This document shows positions 1-6,068 of a stretch of DNA of 23,875 nucleotides, one piece after another (within the stretch, counting starts at the first letter, position 1; each line of letters begins with the position of its first letter). Below the pieces are notes generated by a model. It searched no databases. It was not told where the DNA came from and worked only from the letters and a program-made list of their open reading frames with translations. Source of the stretch: a virus. Location of the stretch: positions 1 to 23,875 of IMG/VR virus record IMGVR_UViG_3300024265_000202; one strand, written 5' to 3'. The position numbers were made by a program, and so were the translations under genes.

Positions 1-1
1 T

Positions 2-142
2 TTTATGGGGGATTATGATAAAGAGACTAACCGTTACGCTTGTCCGGGATGTGATAAGCCTGTAAAAATGCGCCCCCTTCCGTCTCTTCCTTCTCGTTAT
101 GCTATGATCCCACGACACAACCATTCTCTTAAAAAAGAGTAG
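2..142 (+). CDS. Small CxxC phage protein, possibly 5'-truncated
   Basis: The open frame runs from the window edge to a TAG at 140-142. An ATG at 5-7 would give a 45-residue protein, but the edge hides any ribosome binding site, so the true start may lie upstream. The product has one CPGC knuckle at residues 14-17 and a basic, Pro-rich C-terminal half (LPSLPSRYAMIPRHNHS). One CxxC pair is half of a zinc ribbon, so it may bind zinc as a dimer or with the His residues near the C-terminus. It ends just before the promoter at 151-179 and so belongs to an upstream transcription unit. Function unknown. Confidence 0.55.
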   Translation, partial: FMGDYDKETNRYACPGCDKPVKMRPLPSLPSRYAMIPRHNHSLKKE

Positions 143-150
143 TATTTTAA

Positions 151-179
151 TTGACATCTCCGCCTAAAAAGGTTATATT
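151..179 (+). promoter_or_regulatory. Sigma70-type promoter of the small-gene operon
   Basis: A perfect -35 TTGACA (151-156) is followed, after 17 nt, by TATATT (174-179). The predicted start site is near 186, which is also where the GGAGG of the first gene begins (186-190, ATG at 200). The transcript would have almost no leader beyond its Shine-Dalgarno. It is the only clear host-type promoter in the + strand block, so it probably drives much or all of 200-6068 early in infection. Confidence 0.75.
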
Positions 180-199
180 GTAAGTGGAGGTAAGAGTTA

Positions 200-688
200 A
201 TGACAGACAAGACAAAAAGAATTGAAGCTTTCAAAGAGTATGTCAATTTTGCAAGTAGCGTGATACCTATCCCAGATAACTTCGGTTGGAATCCTATTAC
301 TTGGGCTACTGAGAAAGCTGTTGCCTATCCCGTTGTCAGACATGAGGACCGGGGAAAGACTTTCAACAACAAGTGTTACAATAATAGCTTAGAAGAAACC
401 CCACGATATATTTATTGTGAAGGGTATACTGACATTCCCAATATTTCTTTACCAATACATCATGGATGGAACTTTGATTCAGATACCGAAGAGGCTGTTG
501 ATGTGACTCTTTCGGACCCGGAAGACAGAGCCTACTGGGGGACCAAACTTCCCTACTTCATGGTTGTTGCCGCTATCTGTCATGATGCTTGGCCACACTG
601 TTACGGGGTCATCAACACCGTGATGAATATGAGCCGGGATGAGAGAGAAGCAATCAAGAAAGAACTTGATGAAAAAGGGCTGTTATGA
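200..688 (+). CDS. Conserved-looking phage protein with Cys/His/Asp pattern
   Basis: 162 residues, started by ATG with GGAGG nine nt upstream, directly behind the operon promoter. The middle has the order C59-Y60-x-N62, then Y72-C-E-G-Y76, then P-I-H87-H88-x-W90, then D101, then Y112-W-G114. I recall this arrangement (CYxN, xEGY, PIxHxW, VDxT, YxG) from uncharacterised phage proteins. Cys, then His, then Asp is also the order in papain-, NlpC/P60- and transglutaminase-like thiol enzymes, so a thiol-hydrolase fold is possible. That is an inference from spacing only. The C-terminus is charged and helical. It overlaps the next gene by four nt (ATGA), so translation is probably coupled. No signal peptide or membrane segment is visible. 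Confidence 0.85.
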   Translation: MTDKTKRIEAFKEYVNFASSVIPIPDNFGWNPITWATEKAVAYPVVRHEDRGKTFNNKCYNNSLEETPRYIYCEGYTDIPNISLPIHHGWNFDSDTEEAVDVTLSDPEDRAYWGTKLPYFMVVAAICHDAWPHCYGVINTVMNMSRDEREAIKKELDEKGLL

Positions 689-1848
689 AAACCACAACCA
701 ACACAAAACGAAGTGAGAAAGCACGAGAGTTTTTAAATGCTGGCTTCACTTCCATGGCGGCTAAGAAAAGAGCCAATGAGTTGGTCAGCCGTGAATACGA
801 TGCAGTTCGAAGTGAACTCATGAAGGATTTTCTGGTTAAGAGAGAGGCAGAGCCGACAAAGGCTGATTACTACGATGATCTTTACTGGGACTTCCCCGAT
901 TATGTTCACAACTTCAAGGTTGAAAACCTCAATCTCAATGAAGATTATAATGAAGCCGTTGAGAGGATTCTGAAGCTCAAGGCTCTCAGAAACGAGATCA
1001 AAGATGCAGTCGTTACCAAACCCCTGTCAAAGAAAGCCAAGGCTGATATCGAAAGAGTTGAGCTTGAACTGAGTGTAAGTGACACGGGTAGGGCAAGGGT
1101 TGAAAAATTAGTGACTGACATTTCTGAGGTCTGGAGAAAAAGGATCGAAGCTGACTACCGTAAGAGAGTTTTCGGAGCTATCCGGGAATTCCGGATAGCT
1201 GAAGACATTCTGGTTATTCCTTACACCAAAAGTTATTCTCCCAAGTGGAACAGGAACAACCACTACTATTCTCTTTTTGCAAGACTGGTTGATAGTGTTC
1301 ACATGGGGATGTACAGCAACAAGATAGCTTCTCCCAAAGTTTACACCCTGAAGCCTGAGTGGAAAACACTTCTGAAAGCGGCTGTTAAAAGAGATGGTGA
1401 AGAGGCTGTTGCAAGATTTATTTATAAGGTAACCGGAAAGCTTCTGAGTATTGTGGATAATATCCCCGGTGATTTCGAAGTAACAACGCACGGTGAGCTT
1501 TGGAGATCAACACTTCTTTTCAAGTGGACAAGCGGTGTGAGCTTCATCGTTGAAAACAAAATAGTTTATGCAGTTAGAGGGTGGACACCTTACAACAGTT
1601 TCCCCTTGACCTTCCACAAGGTGATTCTTGAAGATGGTTCAAGAATGAAAACTCCTTCAGAAGCTAAATTGAAAAAGTATTTTGGGAGGGTGTTGAAAAT
1701 AGTAACATGTATACACTGTAAAAAAGAACTTCCGTTTGGGGCATCTTATTCCGCCGGAATCGATGGTAAGGAATTCGCCTGTGAAAATTGTTTCCTGAGC
1801 CCTGAGCATTATGTACCTTGGCCCGAAGAATTAATATCAAAGGAGTAA
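685..1848 (+). CDS. Unknown 387-residue phage protein with C-terminal zinc ribbon
   Basis: This is the largest product of the + strand block. It overlaps the previous gene by ATGA at 685-688. The first ~170 residues are highly charged and predicted helical (many Lys, Glu and Arg), with possible coiled-coil stretches around 85-170. The middle is more globular, with aromatic-rich segments such as HYYSLFARLV and a Trp-rich part around 270-310. The end has two CxxC knuckles (C342/C345 and C366/C369) about 20 residues apart, the usual layout of a zinc ribbon. That suggests nucleic acid or protein binding. I do not recognise the family, and no catalytic motif stands out. Confidence 0.85.
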   Translation: MKTTTNTKRSEKAREFLNAGFTSMAAKKRANELVSREYDAVRSELMKDFLVKREAEPTKADYYDDLYWDFPDYVHNFKVENLNLNEDYNEAVERILKLKALRNEIKDAVVTKPLSKKAKADIERVELELSVSDTGRARVEKLVTDISEVWRKRIEADYRKRVFGAIREFRIAEDILVIPYTKSYSPKWNRNNHYYSLFARLVDSVHMGMYSNKIASPKVYTLKPEWKTLLKAAVKRDGEEAVARFIYKVTGKLLSIVDNIPGDFEVTTHGELWRSTLLFKWTSGVSFIVENKIVYAVRGWTPYNSFPLTFHKVILEDGSRMKTPSEAKLKKYFGRVLKIVTCIHCKKELPFGASYSAGIDGKEFACENCFLSPEHYVPWPEELISKE

Positions 1849-1850
1849 TA

Positions 1851-2021
1851 ATGAAGAGTATTGAGAAAGAACTTAATATTATATTTTTGGCTTTTGGTGG
1901 TTTGTTTGGTATCCTCGGATTAATCTTCATTGGCCGTCCAGACACATATCCCTACCCATTTGTACTAATGACGTTCGGGTGGATATTTATGTGGATCGCT
2001 CATATAGGGAAACCGAAATGA
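1851..2021 (+). CDS. Small two-segment membrane protein
   Basis: 56 residues from ATG 1851. This start is preferred to an upstream in-frame ATG at 1818 because AAGGAG lies seven nt before it and 1818 is inside the previous gene. Two hydrophobic stretches, roughly residues 8-28 and 38-52, are separated by a polar Pro/Tyr turn, predicting a hairpin membrane protein with short charged ends. Small membrane proteins of this kind in phage early regions often alter the host envelope or block superinfection, but nothing in this sequence specifies that. Confidence 0.75.
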   Translation: MKSIEKELNIIFLAFGGLFGILGLIFIGRPDTYPYPFVLMTFGWIFMWIAHIGKPK

Positions 2022-2051
2022 GAACCCCTACTTACAGTGTGGAGAATGGGT

Positions 2052-2327
2052 ATGAATAATCATAGATGGTCTGGATGGCCCGGAGCATACTGCCTAAAAT
2101 GCGGGTGTGAAGATGCAGTAGAAAATGCACTAGCATTAGGATGGTACGATCCAATAAAAAATACTTATGATACTCCAGAGCATGAAGAGGAAGTCGTGGC
2201 AACTTTTGTCTGTAGTGTCAGTGATATTGAATGGGCAGAGCACCTTGAAAGACAAGGAAAGTTGCACTTATGGAAAAACATAGAACAGCTTCTAAATAAG
2301 CATAGATTGAAAGAGGAGGCGACATGA
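2052..2327 (+). CDS. Small WPGAYCLKC-type phage protein
   Basis: 91 residues. I chose ATG 2052 because GGAGA sits at 2041-2045. Upstream in-frame GTG 2037 and ATG 2046 would place that Shine-Dalgarno inside or too close to the gene. The N-terminus reads SGWPGAYCLKCGCED, with C14, C17 and C19. The motif is one I recall from many short uncharacterised phage proteins, where it is probably a metal-binding knuckle. The rest is acidic and helical. It overlaps the next gene by ATGA. Function unknown. Confidence 0.8.
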   Translation: MNNHRWSGWPGAYCLKCGCEDAVENALALGWYDPIKNTYDTPEHEEEVVATFVCSVSDIEWAEHLERQGKLHLWKNIEQLLNKHRLKEEAT

Positions 2328-2548
2328 GAGCACTAACGTATAGTAGACCATCACTACCATTTATCAAATGGCCAAGGGCTTTAAAGCCCTTGGTTGGTTT
2401 GAAAATCAGTTACCACGCTAAAGGGTCGTTGATACCAGTGATTTCTATGGTTGATGAAGTCAAAAAAGGTAATATTCTTTTGGCTACTGGGGAATGGATT
2501 CATACCAGCACTCATAATCTGGAAAAAATTCATAACAACCCTGTATAA
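2324..2548 (+). CDS. Unknown 74-residue phage protein
   Basis: Begins with a four-nt ATGA overlap and a good Shine-Dalgarno (GAGGAGG, about 2312-2318). The product is basic at the N-terminus, then mixed beta-type sequence with no Cys, no membrane segment and no motif I recognise. The coupled start and strong ribosome binding site argue that it is a real gene. Only 26 nt separate it from the next start. Confidence 0.7.
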   Translation: MRALTYSRPSLPFIKWPRALKPLVGLKISYHAKGSLIPVISMVDEVKKGNILLATGEWIHTSTHNLEKIHNNPV

Positions 2549-2574
2549 CTGTGGTATTATAAAAGGAGAAAAAC

Positions 2575-2685
2575 ATGTATCCAACACAAGACCCACATAT
2601 ATTACAAAGAATTATTGACGAGCTTCTGTCAAGAGTTCTGATATTAGAATCTATAATTAATGAACGTCTTCCACTCGGACCCTAA
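2575..2685 (+). CDS. 36-residue helical peptide
   Basis: The ATG at 2575 follows AAAAGGAGA (2562-2570) and the frame runs to TAA 2683-2685, giving MYPTQDPHILQR followed by a Leu/Ile-rich amphipathic helix and LPLGP. The stop overlaps the next start as TAATG. Supported by its strong ribosome binding site and coupling to the next gene. No function can be proposed. Confidence 0.6.
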   Translation: MYPTQDPHILQRIIDELLSRVLILESIINERLPLGP

Positions 2686-2837
2686 TGATCATGAAAAGAA
2701 AACTAGAGGAAAGACGCCCGTATGATGCGTGGGATATGAGCGGGTTTAGAACTACACCGTGGGTAGCATGGCTGGCTGTTATCTTTTTTATAATAATGGG
2801 AGCCCTCTTTTTGTTTGGAGTACCCCCTGCTCCCTAA
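2685..2837 (+). CDS. 50-residue single-span membrane protein
   Basis: Starts at ATG 2685 by TAATG overlap (an in-frame ATG at 2691 is an alternative). The first ~25 residues are charged (MIMKRKLEERRPYDAW). A hydrophobic segment then runs from about residue 27 to 46 (WVAWLAVIFFIIMGALFLF), and the end is PPAP. This predicts one membrane helix with the basic end in the cytoplasm. No lipobox and no cleavage site. Function unknown. Confidence 0.7.
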   Translation: MIMKRKLEERRPYDAWDMSGFRTTPWVAWLAVIFFIIMGALFLFGVPPAP

Positions 2838-3087
2838 TTGTTGTCCATCAAATAACCCCATGTGTGGCCGGGGATATACTGGCGCAACCGTTTGGTGTGC
2901 TGACTGTCTTGTAGAACACGGCAAGACGCTTGACACAATTGTAATTGAACTTCCAAAGGAGAAAAACCATGCCGTGGAAAAAGTATCGAAGAACAAACAT
3001 ACAACCAAGCGAAATGAGACCTTACATCCCCGGAGAAGACTTGAGCAAAATATCCGTAAGTCCGGAAATCACACCCAGAGAAGGTGA
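2815..3087 (+). CDS. Possible Cys-rich ORF overlapping the next gene
   Basis: The 131 nt between 2837 and 2969 are open in this frame. The sequence has paired cysteines (NCCPSNNPMCGRG, then VWCADC), like the neighbouring zinc-knuckle proteins. The start is uncertain: TTG 2815 has a GGGAG 12 nt upstream, while ATG 2860 has none. The frame runs on to 3087 and overlaps the well-supported gene at 2969 by 119 nt. The overlapped part is Lys/Arg/His-rich and reads like a shadow. It may be a real small gene with a long out-of-frame overlap, or one whose proper stop was lost. Confidence 0.35.
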   Translation: MEYPLLPNCCPSNNPMCGRGYTGATVWCADCLVEHGKTLDTIVIELPKEKNHAVEKVSKNKHTTKRNETLHPRRRLEQNIRKSGNHTQRR

Positions 3088-3172
3088 TATGGTTGCTCGT
3101 GATCCGGACTGTCACACTGACCAGTGGTTAGTTACCAGAACGTACTTTGAAAAGAATTTGGAACCATTGTAA
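2969..3172 (+). CDS. Conserved small phage protein (MRPYIPGEDLS type)
   Basis: 67 residues from ATG 2969, chosen over upstream ATG 2945 because AAAGGAGA lies just before it. The core MRPYIPGEDLSKISVS, the run PREGDMVARDP and the end DQWLVTRTYFEKN form a pattern I recall from short proteins in many unrelated phages, often near early or DNA-metabolism genes. Its role is unknown. The Pro-Gly turns and alternating hydrophobic residues suggest a compact beta fold. Its strong ribosome binding site and family resemblance decide the frame in this stretch against the overlapping Cys-rich ORF. Confidence 0.85.
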   Translation: MPWKKYRRTNIQPSEMRPYIPGEDLSKISVSPEITPREGDMVARDPDCHTDQWLVTRTYFEKNLEPL

Positions 3173-3178
3173 ATTTGT

Positions 3179-3197
3179 AAAGGAGGTTCATCATGGC
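3179..3197 (+). repeat. Repeated translation-start cassette, copy 1
   Basis: The 19-nt sequence AAAGGAGGTTCATCATGGC is identical at 3179-3197 and 5200-5218. Both copies start a few nt after a TAA stop, follow a similar AATTTTG-like spacer, and supply a full-strength AAGGAGG and the first codon of the next gene (3193 and 5214). Confidence 0.8.
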
Positions 3198-3651
3198 TGA
3201 CAAAGATGAAGAAAAATATCTCAATCCAGTTGGGTACTGGGAAGTAACCACGGACGGGGACTGTGAGGGCAGGAGCCAACGTCACCTTGGCACGTGGTAC
3301 GGTCATTGGGTGGATATTGCATTTCATCTGGCAGACCGCCAGTTCTATCAACTCAAGTTCGAAAAGATAGAGCGGCCGGAAGTGTATGACCCGGTTAAGA
3401 CAGAAGTCAACGTCATGTTTAATATCGATTCGGGTACATGGGGTATGAACAGACCCCAGCGTATTAAGTTCTTCACAGAAGCTTTGGGAGACATGGCTGA
3501 TAAAGTTATCGTCAAGGATTGCAACTATTACGGGAGCGTTACCTTGACACGAGGTGATTTAGCTGAGAAAGAGCTTGCCAAGAATAAACTCCAAAAACAG
3601 GCGTTGGCCAAACTCACCACCACTGACAAGGAGGCACTGGGTCTGTTATGA
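3193..3651 (+). CDS. Unknown 152-residue phage protein
   Basis: The start is fixed by a perfect AAAGGAGG six nt before ATG. The sequence looks like a soluble alpha/beta protein. It has a polar N-terminus, a stretch WYGHWVDIAFHLADRQFYQLKF, a possible beta-rich middle around 65-110 and a Lys/Ala/Leu helix at 120-150. No Cys pair, membrane segment or catalytic motif is evident. Its unusually strong initiation region suggests it is made in larger amounts than its neighbours. It overlaps the next gene by ATGA. Confidence 0.85.
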   Translation: MADKDEEKYLNPVGYWEVTTDGDCEGRSQRHLGTWYGHWVDIAFHLADRQFYQLKFEKIERPEVYDPVKTEVNVMFNIDSGTWGMNRPQRIKFFTEALGDMADKVIVKDCNYYGSVTLTRGDLAEKELAKNKLQKQALAKLTTTDKEALGLL

Positions 3652-4073
3652 CAAAAGAACACGATTGGTTTAGAAGAGGAGTAGGTGATCCGGATGATGC
3701 TTCTCCAGAGGAAAAGAAAGAAAATAAATTATACCGGAGCCTTGTCCGGATTGAAGAGGTTGGAGAAGATTACATCATAGTGTGTGTTCCAGCGTGGGAC
3801 TCTAACTCTTTCAAGGTCATGAGAAACAGAATTTGGATAAGTGAAACACTTAGCCTTGATGAATTGCGGGAGAAAAAGTGTCCTATCAGGATACCTGTTA
3901 AGTGTACCCTTGGGGTGAAATTCCATCAGAATATGCGCTTCCACCAATGGGAGACAGAGAGTATGGTGGACGCCAACGAACTAGCCGAACTTAAGACATA
4001 CTGGGCGGCTAAGTTCAATCCAGATGACGCTTACTATATGGGATTGACTTTCGGAGATGAGGTGGACAAATGA
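3648..4073 (+). CDS. Unknown 141-residue phage protein
   Basis: Coupled to the gene before and after by ATGA overlaps (3648-3651 and 4070-4073). The N-terminus is acidic and disordered-looking (GVGDPDDASPEEKKENK). Residues 30-100 look beta-rich, with a segment EEVGEDYIIVCVPAWDS like a small-barrel strand pair, and the C-terminus is acidic (DDAYYMGLTFGDEVDK). No recognised family; the acidic character would fit an inhibitor or DNA-mimic, but that is speculation. Confidence 0.8.
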   Translation: MTKEHDWFRRGVGDPDDASPEEKKENKLYRSLVRIEEVGEDYIIVCVPAWDSNSFKVMRNRIWISETLSLDELREKKCPIRIPVKCTLGVKFHQNMRFHQWETESMVDANELAELKTYWAAKFNPDDAYYMGLTFGDEVDK

Positions 4074-4375
4074 TTGACGCTATTGGAGTTGCTTACTTCG
4101 CCACTGTAACAACGGCCACAATCCTATTGACATTCGCTGTTATTATACTTATGATGGCGGTAAGACAACTAAAGCGCCGGGTCCGGGAGTTGAAGACGGC
4201 CGTGTCCTGTAAATCTTTTGTCGTGATCCGGTATGAATGGATAAATCTCACTCAAAAGAAAAGGTTTATTCGGTGTGTGGTGTGTCTGGCCCAAGCACCT
4301 CTTCATTTAGCTGGGTGTGATTTTGAAAGACAAGATATGATAAGGGCCAGAGCGAGAAGGGGGAATAGCCCATGA
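4070..4375 (+). CDS. Small protein with N-terminal membrane helix and Cys cluster
   Basis: 101 residues, ATGA-coupled on both sides. Residues 5-32 form a strongly hydrophobic helix (VAYFATVTTATILLTFAVII), followed at once by a basic run RQLKRRVRELK. This predicts a single-pass protein with the bulk in the cytoplasm. Further on, CVVC and a third Cys (APLHLAGC), with a His between, could bind a metal. The end is highly basic (IRARARRG). Role unknown; a membrane-tethered nucleic-acid or protein binder is one reading. Confidence 0.75.
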   Translation: MIDAIGVAYFATVTTATILLTFAVIILMMAVRQLKRRVRELKTAVSCKSFVVIRYEWINLTQKKRFIRCVVCLAQAPLHLAGCDFERQDMIRARARRGNSP

Positions 4376-4599
4376 AACAAAAAATCGAATATAATTTTGA
4401 AGGAGATTTTTCTAAAAAATGTCGTATAGCTTCCGGCTTTTATGATGAAGGTAGGGAGGGGCAATATTATGGAAGAATCTGTGTAACCGACCAACAGTGG
4501 GCTATTGTTCTATTCGATGGAGATGATGACCCCACCCTTTTCAAAATAGATGGTCTTGATATTGTCCAAGAAAAATGGGTTAATGGGAGGTTTTTATGA
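4372..4599 (+). CDS. Unknown 75-residue acidic protein
   Basis: Begins with an ATGA overlap and ends with one at 4596-4599. The sequence alternates hydrophobic and charged residues (QYYGRICVTDQQWAIVLFDGDDDP), as in a small beta-barrel or SH3-like fold, and is acidic overall. No motif I recognise. Supported by tight coupling on both sides. Confidence 0.75.
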   Translation: MKQKIEYNFEGDFSKKCRIASGFYDEGREGQYYGRICVTDQQWAIVLFDGDDDPTLFKIDGLDIVQEKWVNGRFL

Positions 4600-4877
4600 C
4601 AAACGGCGAACGATTTCTTGACCTTTTAAAAAAGGCTACCAAAAATCTGCTTCCACCGGAGAGCCACGAACTGGCATTATGGTGTTTATTGGAAAGTGAA
4701 CGGGAGAACGTATTGCTGTTATTGGACCAAGGACATCCTTTCCAATTCCATAAAGCTTTCCGGCAAATGGACATCACTGATTCCGGGCGCAGAGATATGG
4801 CCATATGGCACCTTCTTGATAACGCTAAAATCTTCTGGGAAGTATTCCATGAGGTCTGGCCCTTGAGGGAGAAATAA
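4596..4877 (+). CDS. Unknown 93-residue helical protein
   Basis: Mostly predicted alpha-helical, with Leu- and His-rich helices (LLKKATKNLLPPESHELALW, FWEVFHEVW). The start overlaps the previous stop as ATGA and the stop overlaps the next start as TAATG. No Cys pairs or membrane segment. No family recognised; the length and composition are typical of phage small regulators. Confidence 0.75.
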   Translation: MTNGERFLDLLKKATKNLLPPESHELALWCLLESERENVLLLLDQGHPFQFHKAFRQMDITDSGRRDMAIWHLLDNAKIFWEVFHEVWPLREK

Positions 4878-5071
4878 TGTCTCATGATAACTGGTTTCAA
4901 CCAGATGAACTATCTATTAATTATGTAAAGGAATTTTCAAGAGCGGAACGTGCAGAAACTTTCTTGGAGATGATTCGAATAACCCTAATGTGTTCACCGT
5001 TTAAAAATACTGTTTGGGGGAAGAAGATAAACAATCTTATAAAACAATATAAGAAGGAATCAACAACATGA
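4877..5071 (+). CDS. Unknown 64-residue protein
   Basis: Starts by TAATG overlap with a GGGAG a few nt upstream. The sequence is helical and mixed-charge (AERAETFLEMIRITLM, then a Lys-rich tail IKQYKKEST). It overlaps the next small gene by ATGA at 5068-5071. No motif recognised. Confidence 0.7.
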   Translation: MSHDNWFQPDELSINYVKEFSRAERAETFLEMIRITLMCSPFKNTVWGKKINNLIKQYKKESTT

Positions 5072-5193
5072 AATTTCTTTGTATAATTCGTCATAAGTGG
5101 GACGTGGAAAAATGTGGGTGTAGTCGAACATGTGATCGATGTGGAGCTTATCAATATAGAAAGTGGTCCACTGGTGATTGGGTGTTTATGTAA
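5068..5193 (+). CDS. 41-residue zinc-knuckle protein
   Basis: ATG 5068 overlaps the previous stop (ATGA) and the frame ends at TAA 5191-5193. The product has a His-containing N-terminus (RHKWDVEKC) and a Cys cluster CGCSRTCDRC (C16, C18, C22, C25), followed by an aromatic tail (YQYRKWSTGDW). Four Cys plus a nearby His are enough for a single zinc site. It resembles short phage zinc-finger proteins in general layout. An AAGGAAT ribosome binding site lies upstream. Confidence 0.7.
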   Translation: MKFLCIIRHKWDVEKCGCSRTCDRCGAYQYRKWSTGDWVFM

Positions 5194-5199
5194 TTTTGA

Positions 5200-5218
5200 A
5201 AAGGAGGTTCATCATGGC
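5200..5218 (+). repeat. Repeated translation-start cassette, copy 2
   Basis: Second identical copy of AAAGGAGGTTCATCATGGC (first at 3179-3197), again just after a stop codon and again driving a soluble protein (ATG 5214). The proteins that follow are not alike, so only the initiation region was duplicated or conserved. Confidence 0.8.
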
Positions 5219-5588
5219 CGGAAAACAGGGACGGAAAAAGAAAATCAAAATGACCAAGAATCAAAGAATTAGGGCGGGGTATCAGAACCAGATTATTAAT
5301 CTAACCCAAGTCTTGATGGAGAAGTTTTTACAGCCTCCCCCAAACTATGTTGTCTCCGCTGACCTGAAGACTTTACCCACGGAAAAACTCAAGGGACTCC
5401 GGGATGCTCTTCAGCGGAAACTGGAGTATCTTGTTGACAAGGCGAAGGAGGCTATTGCCAAAGAGCGGGATGAATCCATCAAGGCCGGACTTATGTGTTG
5501 TCAATGTAGTAAGGTTATTACACAATCTGATATGGATGATGGAGTTGCCACCGTGGACTTGTGTAAGAATTGTATGGAGGACTTTTAA
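5214..5588 (+). CDS. Basic protein with C-terminal zinc ribbon
   Basis: 124 residues from ATG 5214, chosen over upstream ATG 5178 because of the AAAGGAGG cassette. The N-terminus is very basic (GKQGRKKKIKMTKNQRIR), the middle (25-90) is helical and may form a coiled coil, and the C-terminus has a zinc ribbon: C95/C98 and C117/C120, 18 residues apart. Basic tail plus ribbon suggests nucleic-acid or RNA polymerase binding, by analogy with phage transcription factors in general. I do not recognise a named family. Confidence 0.85.
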   Translation: MAGKQGRKKKIKMTKNQRIRAGYQNQIINLTQVLMEKFLQPPPNYVVSADLKTLPTEKLKGLRDALQRKLEYLVDKAKEAIAKERDESIKAGLMCCQCSKVITQSDMDDGVATVDLCKNCMEDF

Positions 5589-5590
5589 TA

Positions 5591-5731
5591 ATGAGTCTTA
5601 GCGATTTACTTTTTTGGGCTACTAATGATGATGCCCCTCCCAAATTAGGCATAATTTGCGTTCATGGTCATGATAGAAATGATTGTGTTAATTGCATTCT
5701 TATCGCTGGGATAATAGTGGAGGACTCCTGA
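5591..5731 (+). CDS. 46-residue Cys/His protein
   Basis: ATG 5591 lies two nt after the previous stop and the frame ends at TGA 5729-5731. The central motif CVHGHDRNDCVNC (C23, H25, H27, C32, C35) is a compact Cys/His cluster that could hold one zinc ion. The rest is hydrophobic (LIAGIIVEDS). I have seen similar CxHGHxxxxCxxC peptides in phages but know no function for them. Confidence 0.65.
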   Translation: MSLSDLLFWATNDDAPPKLGIICVHGHDRNDCVNCILIAGIIVEDS

Positions 5732-5733
5732 TT

Positions 5734-5943
5734 ATGTTTCCTTATCAAGACCCCAAACACGAAGGTAATCACCCAAGACACAAATCGGGATTACCATGTA
5801 TTGGTATTGAATCCGAGTGTAAAAATCTAGCAGGAACAGCATGGTCCCCGTATTGGTGTTTTGAATGTAATGTTAAAAGGATGGATCGTATAAGTAAACA
5901 GATGGAGGATATGCTTAAGAACTGGGACGAGAATGCATTATGA
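5734..5943 (+). CDS. 69-residue zinc-finger-like phage protein
   Basis: ATG 5734 is preferred to an upstream in-frame start at 5692, since GGAGG (5719-5723) lies ten nt before it. The Cys pattern is C22, C28, then SPYWCFEC (C41, C44) followed by a basic helix NVKRMDRISKQME. The run SPYWCFxCNVxRMxRI is one I recall from short proteins of several phage groups. A zinc finger followed by a helix fits nucleic-acid binding. It overlaps the next gene by ATGA. Confidence 0.75.
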   Translation: MFPYQDPKHEGNHPRHKSGLPCIGIESECKNLAGTAWSPYWCFECNVKRMDRISKQMEDMLKNWDENAL

Positions 5944-6068
5944 ATATGTTGGAATTACATAAAGGTATTCTTCGGGCCAGACAGGAAGAGAGAAAACATC
6001 TTCCTTGTATTATTGGTTTGGTGATTATTTGGATAATTGCTATTATTGTGTTTTATGTTATCCTATGA
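5940..6068 (+). CDS. 42-residue C-tail membrane protein
   Basis: ATG 5940 overlaps the previous stop and the frame ends at TGA 6066-6068. The first ~20 residues are charged; residues 22-42 are an uninterrupted Ile/Val/Leu membrane segment ending at the C-terminus, as in a tail-anchored protein. Its last 16 nt overlap, in antisense, the end of the amidase gene on the other strand. Confidence 0.65.
   Translation: MNMLELHKGILRARQEERKHLPCIIGLVIIWIIAIIVFYVIL

Noticed and set aside
1419-1426. TATAAATA box on the - strand
   Set aside because: It lies inside the gene 685-1848 with no leftward gene beyond it; a chance match in AT-rich DNA.
2018-2059. A 13-codon ATGA-coupled frame between 2021 and 2052
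   Set aside because: Too short to support as a gene; at most a coupling leader.
2834-3115. Leftward open frame opposite 2815-3172
   Set aside because: No ribosome binding site, no leftward gene neighbours, and opposite a well-supported + strand gene.
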